64,000 nt of DNA from positions 491,881-555,880 of the forward strand of contig NZ_SLWN01000007.1 of the NCBI RefSeq assembly GCF_004342025.1, given 5' to 3'. The notes under the pieces were generated by a model that made no database searches, was not told where the DNA came from, and saw only the letters and a list, made by a program, of their open reading frames with translations. Below, in pieces: positions 42,311 to 51,268 of the stretch (positions within the stretch are counted from its first letter, which is position 1; each line of letters opens with the position of its first letter). This stretch comes from Kribbella steppae (GTDB taxonomy: Bacteria; Actinomycetota; Actinomycetes; Propionibacteriales; Kribbellaceae). The position numbers and the translations under genes were made by a program.

Positions 42311-42841
42311 TCAGCTCAAGCCGTTCATCCCGCCGCGCGGCCCCTCCGCCGCCAGCAGATCGGGAATCTCTTGCGTCGCGTACCACATCAGGTCTTCACC
42401 CTCGCACGAATCCAGGGCGAAAAGGGCGTCGTCATCCCCATTCTGAGCCGCGTCCCAGAGGTCGGCGGCCTTCCCGACCACCGCCACCGCCTCGGCCGCG
42501 TCCATGTGCACCGCGGCCACCGTGGACCACGGCACCACCACGTTCAGCTCGAGCCGCGCGTCGCCCAGCTCGACGGTGCCGTCCGCGGGCGGCACCGCGC
42601 CCACCTCGCAGGCGACGACCAGGCGTCTCCGTGCTGTCCCCGGATCGGCCGCGAGCAGTCCGACCGAGGCCCGGGCCGCCTGCGCCATCGCGGCGTACTC
42701 GAGCTCCTCGTCGTCGCCCTGGGCGTACCACTCCCGCAGCGCCGGCGTCACCGCGTACGCCGTCAGCGGGGGCGGACCGAACTCGCCGACGCGGCAGGCG
42801 TCGTCGAGCCGCCGCAGCGTGGATGGGATGTAGACCCTCAT
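42311..42841 (-). CDS. DUF6912 family protein
   Basis: 176 aa. It begins MRVYIPSTLRRLDDACRVGE and is recognised from memory as the DUF6912 family, widespread in actinobacteria and often near Ku. No membrane segment or catalytic motif. The ATG overlaps the stop of the WS/DGAT gene. The function is unknown. Confidence 0.7.
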   Translation of the reverse strand: MRVYIPSTLRRLDDACRVGEFGPPPLTAYAVTPALREWYAQGDDEELEYAAMAQAARASVGLLAADPGTARRRLVVACEVGAVPPADGTVELGDARLELNVVVPWSTVAAVHMDAAEAVAVVGKAADLWDAAQNGDDDALFALDSCEGEDLMWYATQEIPDLLAAEGPRGGMNGLS

Positions 42842-44304
42842 GAGTCCGCCTTCTTCGTCGTACCGCGGGGATTCTTCCGGCCCCGGGAGGCCCGGTTCCG
42901 GCTGCCCCTGGTGGTGTCGAGCAACTCGTCCAGCGCATCCGTCACACATTGGGCGAAAACAGCCAGGTCGGGCATCGCGGTGCGGTCCGCGTTCAGCCCG
43001 AAGGACACCTTCCCGTCGTACGACGTGACGCCGACGGACAACCCTTGTCCCGGCATCAGCGGCACCACCGGGTACGACGCCAGCATCGGCGCACCCTGGG
43101 CGTACAGCGGGAACTGCGGACCGGGCACGTTCGTGATCACCACGTCGTCGATCGGCCGGACCGTCGTGGTCGCGACCCGGGCGGCCAGCGCGTGCAGCGT
43201 GGTCGGCGCGAACCCGGCGATGCCGACCAGCGAGCGGGCACTGACCGCGCGACCGGTGTCCTTGTGCACCTTGGTCTGGTACGAGATCTGGTGCAGGCGC
43301 ATGACCGGCGAGTTCTCCCCCACCGGGAGCGTCACGGTCGACGCGATCACACTGGAACCGAGCGAGGTCGGCTCCTCCTCCTCGTCGTCACGGATGCTGA
43401 CCGGGACCACCGCCCGCACGCTACGGGTCGGCCCGACGCCCTCACCGCGCGTCATCATCCAGGCCCGGAACGCACCCGCGACCACGGCCAGGATCACGTC
43501 GTTCACGGTGCCGCCGTGCATCGCCCGGACGGTCCGGTAGTCCTCCAGCTCGGTCTGCACCGTGGTGAACCGGCGCTGACCGGACGTCTTCACGTGCAGT
43601 GAGCTCTCTTGTACGTGCCGCTGCGCGGCCAGTGAGCCGACTACGCCGCCGAGCACCTCGCGGACCGAGGTGGAGCCGGTCAGGCTGGCCATCTCGGCCC
43701 GGGCCAGCTCCAGCACGGCGGTCGGGTGGCGGGTGGCGTCCGCGAACACCCCGGCGAGCAGCTCCAGCGCGGACGGCGGGTGGTCCGGCTGCCAGGTGTC
43801 GGTCGGGGTGTCCCGCGGGTGCGCGGTCGCGTCCAGCACGACCTGGCCGATGTCGACCGTACTGTTGCCGTCGACAAGGGCCTGGTGGGACTTGGCGATG
43901 ATCGCGAACCGGTCGCCCTGCAGGCCCTCGACCAGATACATCTCCCACAGCGGCCGGGCCCGGTCCAGCCGCCGGGACATGATCCGGGCGACCAGCTCCA
44001 GCAACTGGGCGTGCGTCCCCGGCCGGGGCAGGGCCGAGCGCCGTACGTGGAAGGTGATGTCGAACTCTTCGTCGTCCACCCAGACCGGGCCGGCGAACCG
44101 GCCGGGCACCTGCTGGACCCGCTGCCGGTACCGCGGCACGAAGGCGATCCGATCCCGGATCAGAGCCACCAGGCTCTCGTAGTCGAACCCGTCGTCACCG
44201 TGCACCGGCGGCTCGAAGATGTCGACCGTCCCGACATGCATCGGAGTGGCCGGCGACTCGGCCTTGAGGAAGGTGAGGTCCAGCGACGTCAACCGGTCCG
44301 GCAT
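42838..44304 (-). CDS. Wax ester synthase/diacylglycerol acyltransferase (WS/DGAT) family protein
   Basis: 488 aa from the ATG at 44304 with an AGGAAGG site. The protein starts MPDRLTSLDLTFLKAESPAT, normal for the family, which makes triacylglycerols or wax esters from acyl-CoA. The condensing-type active site reads SHQALVDG: the first His, Asp and Gly of HHxxxDG are there, but the second His is Gln. C-terminal NVPGPQFPLYAQGA and PLMPGQGLSVGVTSYDGKVS are conserved. The Gln variant is also seen in other actinobacterial members, so the activity is uncertain rather than excluded. Confidence 0.9.
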   Translation of the reverse strand: MPDRLTSLDLTFLKAESPATPMHVGTVDIFEPPVHGDDGFDYESLVALIRDRIAFVPRYRQRVQQVPGRFAGPVWVDDEEFDITFHVRRSALPRPGTHAQLLELVARIMSRRLDRARPLWEMYLVEGLQGDRFAIIAKSHQALVDGNSTVDIGQVVLDATAHPRDTPTDTWQPDHPPSALELLAGVFADATRHPTAVLELARAEMASLTGSTSVREVLGGVVGSLAAQRHVQESSLHVKTSGQRRFTTVQTELEDYRTVRAMHGGTVNDVILAVVAGAFRAWMMTRGEGVGPTRSVRAVVPVSIRDDEEEEPTSLGSSVIASTVTLPVGENSPVMRLHQISYQTKVHKDTGRAVSARSLVGIAGFAPTTLHALAARVATTTVRPIDDVVITNVPGPQFPLYAQGAPMLASYPVVPLMPGQGLSVGVTSYDGKVSFGLNADRTAMPDLAVFAQCVTDALDELLDTTRGSRNRASRGRKNPRGTTKKADS

Positions 44305-44476
44305 CGGGCACCTTCCTCTCAGTCGATCAGCTTGTCTCGTCACCCTAGCGGCCCGCGCGGACAGTGGGCTGCGACACTGGCTGTACGGGAACACTGAGCT
44401 ATTGGTGTTCGTCAGGCAAGAGGGTGTGTTCCACGCCCCGAGAACCGCATCAGACCCTTGAAAGGCCCCTCGACCC

Positions 44477-44974
44477 ATGCGTTCGACGCTCACTCGCGGC
44501 ACCGCCACCGCTCTCCTCCCCGCACTCGCCATGCTGGTCCTGGCCGGTTGCGGGAGCGAATCCGACGGCGGCGCGAGTCCGAGCACGACCCCGTCGTCGA
44601 CCCCCGTTCAGCCGACCGGGAGCCCGACCGCCGTGCCGACGATGACGCCGACGCCGGGCAAGCCGAACTCCAGCAGCCCGTCGAACACCGCCGACCCGTC
44701 CGGTGAGCAGGCCGACGTGACCATCAACATCACCGTTGCCAATGGCAAGGTCAACCCGAGCGGCGCGAGCATCAAGGTGCAGGCCGGCCAGACCGTCCTG
44801 GTGACCGCGGTCAGCGATGCGGCGGACGAGGTGCACATCCACGGCTACGACAAGGAACTGCCGCTGACCCCGGGCAAGACCGCGTCGGTCAAGTTCACCG
44901 CGAACATGAAGGGCACCTTCGAGATCGAGACCCACGAGAGCGGCAAACTGGTCGCCAAGCTCGTCGTCTCGTGA
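44477..44974 (+). CDS. Cupredoxin-domain lipoprotein
   Basis: 165 aa. The signal ends with the lipobox LAGC. A Ser/Thr/Pro-rich linker (residues ~28-75) leads to a ~90-residue cupredoxin-like beta domain (TINITVANGKVNPSGAS ... EVHIHGYDKELPL). The HIHGY and downstream THES histidines could bind copper. The stop overlaps the GTG of the polytopic membrane gene. A membrane-anchored electron or copper carrier coupled to a membrane protein is the best guess. Confidence 0.75.
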   Translation: MRSTLTRGTATALLPALAMLVLAGCGSESDGGASPSTTPSSTPVQPTGSPTAVPTMTPTPGKPNSSSPSNTADPSGEQADVTINITVANGKVNPSGASIKVQAGQTVLVTAVSDAADEVHIHGYDKELPLTPGKTASVKFTANMKGTFEIETHESGKLVAKLVVS

Positions 44975-46299
44975 GGCCGCTCCTGCTTCCGTTACATGGG
45001 ATCGGTGGCCGGCAGGATCTGCCGATCCCGTTCAGCCTGGCCGTCGGCGGTGCCGCGGTTGCGATCGCGCTGTCGTTCGTCATCCTCGCCCTGGCCTGGC
45101 GGAGTCCGAAGTACCGCGGCAACGCGTCCGGAAAGCCGTTGCCGGCCGCAATCACCCGGACGGTCGACGCCGGCTGGTTCCGCTGGATCGTCCGGCTGGT
45201 CGGTCTGGCGACCTTCCTCTACGCGATGGTCTCGCTGCTGTTCGGCGTGGACCGGCTGACCAACCCGATCTTCGGCTTCATCTACATCCTGGTCTGGGTC
45301 GGCCTGGTGCCGATCTCGATCGCGCTCGGCCCGGTCTGGCGGACGCTGAACCCGCTGCGGACCATCCACCTGCTGCTCTGCAAGGCGCTCCGGCAGCCCC
45401 CGTCGAAGGGCCTGCTGGAACTACCTTCCTGGCTCGGCCTGTGGCCCGCGACGCTGGGCATCTTCGCCTTCACCTGGCTCGAGCTCGTCGCGCCGGACCG
45501 GGCGACCATCCCGGTCCTCCAGGCCTGGATGGCTCTGTACGTCGTCATCACGCTCTTCGGAGCGATCCTGTTCGGCGACCGGTGGTTCTCGACCGGCGAC
45601 CCGTTCGAGGTCTACGCCTCACTGATGGCGCGGCTGTCGCCGTGGGGCCGTCGTACCGACGGAGCGCTGGTGGTCCGCCGGCCGCTGGAGAACCTCGACG
45701 GCCTCAAGGCGCAGCCGGGTCTCGTCGGCATGGTGGCCGCGCTGCTCGGCTCCACGGCGTACGACGGCTTCTCGAACTCGTCGGCGTGGATCGGCTGGGC
45801 GCAGAACACCGACTACTCGATGACGCTGCTCGGCACGTGTGCACTGATCGCGTTCATCCTTTTCGTGCTAGTGACGTACTCGGGTGCCACGCTGCTGGCC
45901 GGCCGCCTCTCACACACGTCGCGTCGGGCGCTGCCCGGGTTGTTCGCGCACTCCGTCGTACCCATTGTCCTTGGGTACGTCGTTGCGCACTACATGACTC
46001 TGTTCATTCTCGAGGGGCAGCGGACACTCATCTACCTGAGTGACCCGCTCAGCAACGGTGCCAACGTCTTCGGCACAGGGCTGCTCGCAGTGAACACCGG
46101 CATCACCAACCACAGCGGGACGATCGCGGTCATCCAGGTGCTGGCCGTCGTCGGTGGCCACTTGCTCGGTGTCATCTCGGCTCACGACCGTGCTGTCGCG
46201 CTCTTCCCGCGGCAGAGGGCTCTGGTTGGTCAGGTGCCGCTGCTGGTCGTCATGGTCGGCTACACCATGGGCGGCCTGCTCCTGCTGTTCTCTTCGTGA
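44971..46299 (+). CDS. Polytopic membrane protein coupled to the cupredoxin lipoprotein
   Basis: 442 aa from GTG 44971. About ten membrane helices, with conserved-looking loops PLRTIHLLLCKALRQPP, GDRWFSTGDPFEVYASLMAR and TNHSGTIAVIQVLAVVGGHL. It is translated by GTGA coupling from the lipoprotein. Database members of this family have sometimes been named after fenitrothion hydrolase, a name that should not be trusted for function. A role with the cupredoxin, in copper handling or redox at the membrane, is inferred from coupling alone. Confidence 0.65.
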   Translation: MRPLLLPLHGIGGRQDLPIPFSLAVGGAAVAIALSFVILALAWRSPKYRGNASGKPLPAAITRTVDAGWFRWIVRLVGLATFLYAMVSLLFGVDRLTNPIFGFIYILVWVGLVPISIALGPVWRTLNPLRTIHLLLCKALRQPPSKGLLELPSWLGLWPATLGIFAFTWLELVAPDRATIPVLQAWMALYVVITLFGAILFGDRWFSTGDPFEVYASLMARLSPWGRRTDGALVVRRPLENLDGLKAQPGLVGMVAALLGSTAYDGFSNSSAWIGWAQNTDYSMTLLGTCALIAFILFVLVTYSGATLLAGRLSHTSRRALPGLFAHSVVPIVLGYVVAHYMTLFILEGQRTLIYLSDPLSNGANVFGTGLLAVNTGITNHSGTIAVIQVLAVVGGHLLGVISAHDRAVALFPRQRALVGQVPLLVVMVGYTMGGLLLLFSS

Positions 46300-47036
46300 T
46301 GTACACGGTCGCGGAGCGGGAGAGCCTGCGGGACGCGCTGGTGCACGCGGCCCGGGCGGACGAACGTGTTGCTGGTGCTGCACTGACTGGCTCGGCCGCA
46401 GTGGATGCCGAGGACGAGTGGTCCGACGTCGATCTGGCCCTCGGTCTGGCGCCGGGTGCCGATGAGAACGCCGTACTGGCCGACTGGACCGCATCCATGT
46501 ATGGGCGGTACGGCGCTGTGCACCACACCGACGTGTGGTCGCGCGGGACGGTGTACCGGGTGTTCCTGCTGGCTTCGACGTTGCAGGTGGACATTGCCTT
46601 TGCACCGGCGGCTGAGTTCGGTGCACTGGGTCCTACCTTCCGGCTGCTGTTCGGCGAGGCTGTTGAGCAACCTGCCTGGGCTGCCGCGGATCCGTTGAGC
46701 TTGGTCGGCATGGGGTGGCTGTATGCGTTGCATGCGCGGTCCAGCATCGCGCGGGGCAAGGTGTGGCAGGCCGAGTACATGATCAGCGGAGTGCGTGATC
46801 ACGTACTGATGCTGGCCTGCTTGCGGCATGGTGTCCCGCACTCGCAGGGTCGCGGCCTCCACCTGTTGCCTGAGGCCACCACAGCCCCCGTGGAGGCGAC
46901 GCTGGTGCGGTCACTGGAGCCCGCTGAGCTACAACGGGCGTTCCGCGCCAGTGTCGACGTACTGCTGACGGAGATCGCGCACGTCGACGCTGAGCTGGCT
47001 GTCAGGCTTGATCGGCCGTTGCGGGAGCTGGTTTAG
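46299..47036 (+). CDS. Nucleotidyltransferase domain protein
   Basis: 245 aa; GTG 46296 is an equal start, overlapping the previous stop. The minimal nucleotidyltransferase motif is GSAAVDAEDEWSDVDLALGL (G-S-x12-D-x-D), followed by a beta strand with the third carboxylate around TLQVDIAFAP. The C-terminal half is helical, as in aminoglycoside-type or DUF4037-like nucleotidyltransferases. The substrate is unknown. The 3' end overlaps the converging GT87 gene by 35 bases. Confidence 0.75.
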   Translation: MYTVAERESLRDALVHAARADERVAGAALTGSAAVDAEDEWSDVDLALGLAPGADENAVLADWTASMYGRYGAVHHTDVWSRGTVYRVFLLASTLQVDIAFAPAAEFGALGPTFRLLFGEAVEQPAWAAADPLSLVGMGWLYALHARSSIARGKVWQAEYMISGVRDHVLMLACLRHGVPHSQGRGLHLLPEATTAPVEATLVRSLEPAELQRAFRASVDVLLTEIAHVDAELAVRLDRPLRELV

Positions 47037-48231
47037 GCAGGCTGCGGCTGGTGACCGCCAGGATGATGAAGGCGATCATGCCGAGGATCAGGTGCGAGTT
47101 GCCGGGAATGGACTGCCAGAAGGTCCAGTCCAGCTCACGGTCGTCGCGGAAGGGCACCCACCAGATCGAGCGCAGTACGAAGAGGCCGTAGAAGAGCACA
47201 CCTGTCGCCACCGCCGGATTGAGGCCCCACACGCGGTTGACCGCGCGGATCAGGCTCACACCGAGCGGGATGATCCACACCCAGTGGTGGCTCCACGTCA
47301 CCGGCGACGCGTACAGGACGGCCAATGCCATCACCGAGATCGCGGTAACCCGCTCGTCCGCCAGCCAGTACCGCCGAGCAATCCACAGCACCAGGAGGCC
47401 GAAGACGGCCGAGAGCACGAACCAGGTCGGCTGCACCCAGCCCGCTTCGTTGCCGAGCCGGTGCAGGAAACCGTTGAACGACTGGTTGCCGGTGTAGGCG
47501 AGCCCGCCGACGCGGTTGGCGTCGAGGATGACCTCGGTCCAGTACCGCCAGGACTGGTTCGGCACGATCGCGAACCCGACCGCCATCGTCGTCAGCAGAC
47601 CCAGTACGGCGTTGCGCAGCGCCCGCCACTGCTTGGTGACCACGAGCAGCGCCAGGAACGGCAGCGGAGTCAGCTTGACGCCGATCGTCACACCGAGCCA
47701 GAAGCCGCGCAGCCGCGCGTTCTGCGGCCGGACCAGATCCAGCAGAATCATTGCCGTCAGCAACAGGTTGATCTGGCCGAACTGGATCGTCTGCCAGACC
47801 GGCTCGAGCAGCAGCGACAGCACGGTGAGGGCGACCAGCAGGACGGTGCGCTTGCGCTGGCTGAAGTACGACCAGGCGGTCTCCGGCAGGCTCGTCCGCC
47901 AGATCGCCGCGACGCTGAGCACCGAGATCGTCGTCCAGACGACCAGCGCGACACCCCACGGTACGGCGGCCAGCGGCACCATCGCGATCGCGGCGAACGG
48001 CGGATAGGTGAACGGCAGATCGGATCCCGGCAGCTTGGCGTCGTACAGCGAACCGCCGTCGAGCAGCACGGAGCCGCCCATCCGGTAGACGCGCAGATCG
48101 ATCATCCCGGCGAACAGTCCGTAGGCCCATGCGCCGAGAGCGACCAGCGCCGCGCAGGCGACGATCCCGATGAGGAGCCGGCGGTTGACGACGGGGCGGG
48201 AGGCAGGGGAGGTGGTGGTCATCACGGTCAC
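47002..48231 (-). CDS. GT87/DUF2029 family membrane glycosyltransferase
   Basis: 409 aa from GTG 48231 (coupled to the HAD gene by GTGA) or ATG 48222. About ten membrane helices. The first extracellular loop carries MIDLRVYRMGG, where the Asp matches the catalytic Asp of PimE-like polyprenol-phosphate mannosyltransferases. Also LPFTYPPFAAIAMVPLAAVP and NQSFNGFLHRLGN, typical of GT87. It adds a sugar to a lipid-linked or cell-wall acceptor outside the membrane. Confidence 0.85.
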   Translation of the reverse strand: MTVMTTTSPASRPVVNRRLLIGIVACAALVALGAWAYGLFAGMIDLRVYRMGGSVLLDGGSLYDAKLPGSDLPFTYPPFAAIAMVPLAAVPWGVALVVWTTISVLSVAAIWRTSLPETAWSYFSQRKRTVLLVALTVLSLLLEPVWQTIQFGQINLLLTAMILLDLVRPQNARLRGFWLGVTIGVKLTPLPFLALLVVTKQWRALRNAVLGLLTTMAVGFAIVPNQSWRYWTEVILDANRVGGLAYTGNQSFNGFLHRLGNEAGWVQPTWFVLSAVFGLLVLWIARRYWLADERVTAISVMALAVLYASPVTWSHHWVWIIPLGVSLIRAVNRVWGLNPAVATGVLFYGLFVLRSIWWVPFRDDRELDWTFWQSIPGNSHLILGMIAFIILAVTSRSLPKPAPATADQA

Positions 48232-48899
48232 GTCAGGTCGACTCCGAACAGGGTTTCCAGCGCGCGCCGGGTCTCGTCGTACGAGGTGTGCAGGATGCCG
48301 GTCATGCCGAGCGCGTTCGCGCCCTCGACGTTCAACGCGAGATCGTCGATGAAGACACACTCCTCGGCCTTCAGCTCCAGCCGGCGGGCGGCCAGCAGGA
48401 AGATCTCCGGCTCGGGTTTGCGCAGCCCGACCTCACCGGAGATCACGATGTCGTCGAACATCCCCTCCCAGGTGTCCCGCGGGTAGGTGTTGCCCCACGA
48501 GTTCGACAGCAGTGCGGTCCTGATCCCGTGCGAGCGGGCCCGGCGGACCAGCGCGCCCATCGCCGGCTGGTGCTCGAAATGCGCGAACATCCGCTCGATC
48601 AGCCCTTCCGCGGGCACCGGCGTACCGTCGCGGCGGAGCAGGATCGAGGCGAGCTTGCGCTCGAAGTCGGGTACGGCGATCTGGCCGCGTTCGAGGGCGT
48701 GGATCGGGTTCAGCTCGGCCTCCGCAGCCGCATCGGCGGGCGTCTCGGCCGGCAGCCAGGCCATCACGGCCTTCACGTACGAATCGAAGTCGAACCCGTC
48801 CAGCTCGGCCCACCGCCGCAGCGCGTCCTCGAGCCCGGAAGTCAGCACACCGCCCCAGTCGACCAGCAACCCACGCGGAACACCCGACTCCAGAGACAT
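48228..48899 (-). CDS. HAD-family hydrolase
   Basis: 223 aa, HAD-IA-like. Motif I is LLVDWGGVLT: the nucleophile Asp is present, but the usual second Asp is Gly, a variant seen in some epoxide-hydrolase-like or phosphonatase-like HADs. Motif II is TALLSNSWGN, motif III is the Lys of RKPEPEIF, and motif IV is FIDDLALNV. It is the first gene of the pair with the GT87 transferase. Reaction unknown, though the lack of the acid/base Asp argues against a normal phosphatase. Confidence 0.85.
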   Translation of the reverse strand: MSLESGVPRGLLVDWGGVLTSGLEDALRRWAELDGFDFDSYVKAVMAWLPAETPADAAAEAELNPIHALERGQIAVPDFERKLASILLRRDGTPVPAEGLIERMFAHFEHQPAMGALVRRARSHGIRTALLSNSWGNTYPRDTWEGMFDDIVISGEVGLRKPEPEIFLLAARRLELKAEECVFIDDLALNVEGANALGMTGILHTSYDETRRALETLFGVDLT

Positions 48900-49016
48900 G
48901 CGCGCAAGCCTACTCAGAACAAAACCACCCTAACCGTGGCGGTCCTCCCCCTAACTCCCCGTAAGCGCCCCGGCAACCTCCTGGGGCTGCTCCCATACCC
49001 CGACCGCGTGTACATC

Positions 49017-49033
49017 TCCTCCCCAGGGGAGGA
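49017..49033. terminator. 17-bp palindrome TCCTCCCCAGGGGAGGA
   Basis: A perfect palindrome without a loop, just past the end of the DUF4097 gene. It might terminate that gene or act as an operator. Function unclear. Confidence 0.4.
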
Positions 49034-49037
49034 CTGA

Positions 49038-49826
49038 TCAGCGGTCGTATTCGATGGTGACGTCGCCGGACGAGGTCTTGGCGGTGATGCTGCGGCCGGC
49101 CGTCGGATCGTGCAGGATGCTGGTGGTGTCGTCACCCGACGACGTCTCGGTGTCGACCTTGTACGGCTTGGTCCCGGTCGGGATCCGGATCGTCACGTCC
49201 CCCGAACTCGACTCGGAGTCAACCAGCTGCGGTTCGACGGAGAAGTCGAGGTCGACGCTGCCCGAACTGCTCTGCGTGCTCACCGTCGTCGCTCTCAGAT
49301 CCTGGGCCTCGAGATCACCCGAGCTGGACTCCATCTGCAGCGCCCCGGCGATGTTGTGGGCCTCGATGCTGCCCGAGCTCGACTTCAGATCCGCGCCGGC
49401 CTGCAGCCCCGACACCTTCAGATCCCCGCTGCTGCTCTCGAGCGTCACCTTCACGCCCTCGGGCACGGTCAGGATGTAGTTCGTGTCGCACCCGAACGAC
49501 AGGAAGCCGCAGCCGGTGTCGCGCAGCTTCAGCGTCCCGTCCTCGTACTTCTCCTTCGGGTCGGAGCCGAACACGTTGCGCTCGAACTGCCGCTCGATCT
49601 TGACCTCCGACCCGTCCCCGGACCGTACTTCGACATCCGCCGAGCGAGCCTCGATCGTCAGCGCCTGCCCCTCCACCGGGTAGGTGTCCTGACTGACCTT
49701 GGTGTCCTCGGTCAGCCCGGTCAGCGCCCAGTACACCCCGCCGAGGATGAGCGCGACGGAGATGGCGATGCCGTACCGCCGCTCCGTGCTCATCGTGCTC
49801 GCCGGCCGGCTCTGAACCTCGGACAT
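49038..49826 (-). CDS. DUF4097 adhesin-like beta-repeat membrane protein
   Basis: 262 aa from the ATG at 49826. One N-terminal membrane helix (IAISVALILGGVYWALTG) places the rest outside. The extracellular part is a right-handed-like beta structure built from repeated SSSGD motifs (LESSSGDLKV, LKSSSGSIEA, MESSSGDLEA, TQSSSGSVDL, SESSSGDVTI, TETSSGDDTT, AKTSSGDVTI), about one per 22-25 residues. This is the DUF4097 family, whose members often sit with two-component or efflux genes; the role is unknown. The two cysteines of GCGFLSFGCD may form a disulfide. Confidence 0.85.
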   Translation of the reverse strand: MSEVQSRPASTMSTERRYGIAISVALILGGVYWALTGLTEDTKVSQDTYPVEGQALTIEARSADVEVRSGDGSEVKIERQFERNVFGSDPKEKYEDGTLKLRDTGCGFLSFGCDTNYILTVPEGVKVTLESSSGDLKVSGLQAGADLKSSSGSIEAHNIAGALQMESSSGDLEAQDLRATTVSTQSSSGSVDLDFSVEPQLVDSESSSGDVTIRIPTGTKPYKVDTETSSGDDTTSILHDPTAGRSITAKTSSGDVTIEYDR

Positions 49827-49882
49827 GCTTCCCCCTGGGGTGCGGTGACTACCTGTCAACCCTGGCACATCCCCGGCCCCCT

Positions 49883-49915
49883 GTCGGTGGGGTTTTCCCC
49901 CGTATCCCCACCGAC
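49883..49915. promoter_or_regulatory. Inverted repeat upstream of the DUF4097 gene
   Basis: Arms GTCGGTGGGG (49883-49892) and CCCCACCGAC (49906-49915) are perfect 10-bp complements with a 13-base spacer. They lie between the DUF4097 ATG and the end of the CpaE-like gene. It could be a terminator for the CpaE-like operon or an operator for DUF4097. Confidence 0.5.
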
Positions 49916-50002
49916 CCAACCCTGACCTCACGAGGCGAACCCCTGAACCACCCACCGCACCCCAACCCCCGCCGTCCACCGACCTCCAGGGGGTCAAGAG
50001 AC

Positions 50003-51268
50003 TCAGGTGGCGAGGTCTTTGGTGATTGTGGTGGCGAACTGCTGGAGGGATTTGCGGAGCTTGCTGGACTTGGCGGACTCGGCGAGGCTCCGCCCGTGCG
50101 ACATGGCGGCGTCGACCGCGCTCTGGTCGAACGGGAGCAGCGCAGCGGCCTCGACCCCGGCGTACCGCCCGAGCGCCTCCGCGATCGCGTCAGCGGGAGA
50201 GCTCCCTAGCGACCCCGAGCGGATCCGGTTCACCACCACCCTGGTGCTGACCGACGGCACCACCGCCCGGAGCTCGTGGATCGCACGGATCAGCCGGGTT
50301 AGGCCAACCGGGTCCGCCGTCCCGACGACGATCACCTCGTCGGCCTCCTCGAGCGTCGCCAGGGTCGCACCGTTGCGCCGCGGCGCCAGCGAGTCGAACG
50401 AGATCTCCTCGTCGGTCTCGATGCAGAACCCGACATCGACCACCGTCAACGGCGCGAGCATCCGCGCCGTCGACCAGATCGACTCGATCGCCGCGGGCCG
50501 CAGCTCAGTCCACCGGTCTGCCCGGCTGAGCCCAGTCAGCACGAGTAGATGCGGCTCGACCTGCCGCGCGTGCTTGGCGAGCATCGCCATGTCGAGCGAG
50601 CCGCTCCCCGCCGACCGCGCCGCGGCCGCCAACCCCGACGTCTCGTCGAGCATGCCGAGTTGCTGCGCGACCGTCCCGCCGTACACATCAGCATCGGCCA
50701 ACAGGGTCGGCACGCCTTTCACCGCGAGCTCGCACGCCAGCCCGACCGCGACCGTCGTACGCCCCGGCGCACCTGTCGGACCCCAGACCGCGACCATCCG
50801 CCCGCTGCCCTGGTTGTAGACCGGCGGCGGCTGACCGGTCGTATCGGGCGTCATCGGTACGAATCCGCCGGCGAAGTGGGAGACCGACATCGGCGGACCG
50901 GCCTCGACCGCGTCGGTGACGGCCCGGCCGAGATCCTCCGGACTGACGTCGGCCGGCAGGATCCGCTCGATCCCCATCCGGCTGAGCCGGTCCTCGGTGC
51001 CGAACGGTTCGCCGCTCTCGGAGGGGTCGACCAGCGCGACCACTGCGATCCCGCGGGCGTGCAGCGCGGCCACCGCGTCGGAGGTGAGCCTGGGCAGATC
51101 GTCGGCGAGTAGCACCGCCCGTGCCTGCCCGCTCGCGGCCGCAGCCATCACATCGGCGATGTCGACGCAACGCCGTACCACCCGGATTCCGGGCGCGCGC
51201 TCGGCCCGCCGTACGACGTCCGCCTCCCACGGAGCCCCGGTCACCGCCAGGAGGACTGGTATCGACAT
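50003..51268 (-). CDS. CpaE/MinD-like protein with altered P-loop
   Basis: 421 aa. An N-terminal receiver-like region (~1-140) is followed by a MinD/ParA-like ATPase fold (~155-400) with LADADVYGGTVAQQLGML and LTVVDVGFCIETDEE. The P-loop reads WGPTGAPGRTTVAVGLA, so both the signature and the usual Walker lysines are missing. CpaE proteins help localise type IV/Tad pili. No TadA, TadB or TadC genes are in the window. The actinobacterial branch with this variant is seen near SAF-domain genes, as here (coupled to the CpaB-like gene). Confidence 0.8.
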   Translation of the reverse strand: MSIPVLLAVTGAPWEADVVRRAERAPGIRVVRRCVDIADVMAAAASGQARAVLLADDLPRLTSDAVAALHARGIAVVALVDPSESGEPFGTEDRLSRMGIERILPADVSPEDLGRAVTDAVEAGPPMSVSHFAGGFVPMTPDTTGQPPPVYNQGSGRMVAVWGPTGAPGRTTVAVGLACELAVKGVPTLLADADVYGGTVAQQLGMLDETSGLAAAARSAGSGSLDMAMLAKHARQVEPHLLVLTGLSRADRWTELRPAAIESIWSTARMLAPLTVVDVGFCIETDEEISFDSLAPRRNGATLATLEEADEVIVVGTADPVGLTRLIRAIHELRAVVPSVSTRVVVNRIRSGSLGSSPADAIAEALGRYAGVEAAALLPFDQSAVDAAMSHGRSLAESAKSSKLRKSLQQFATTITKDLAT

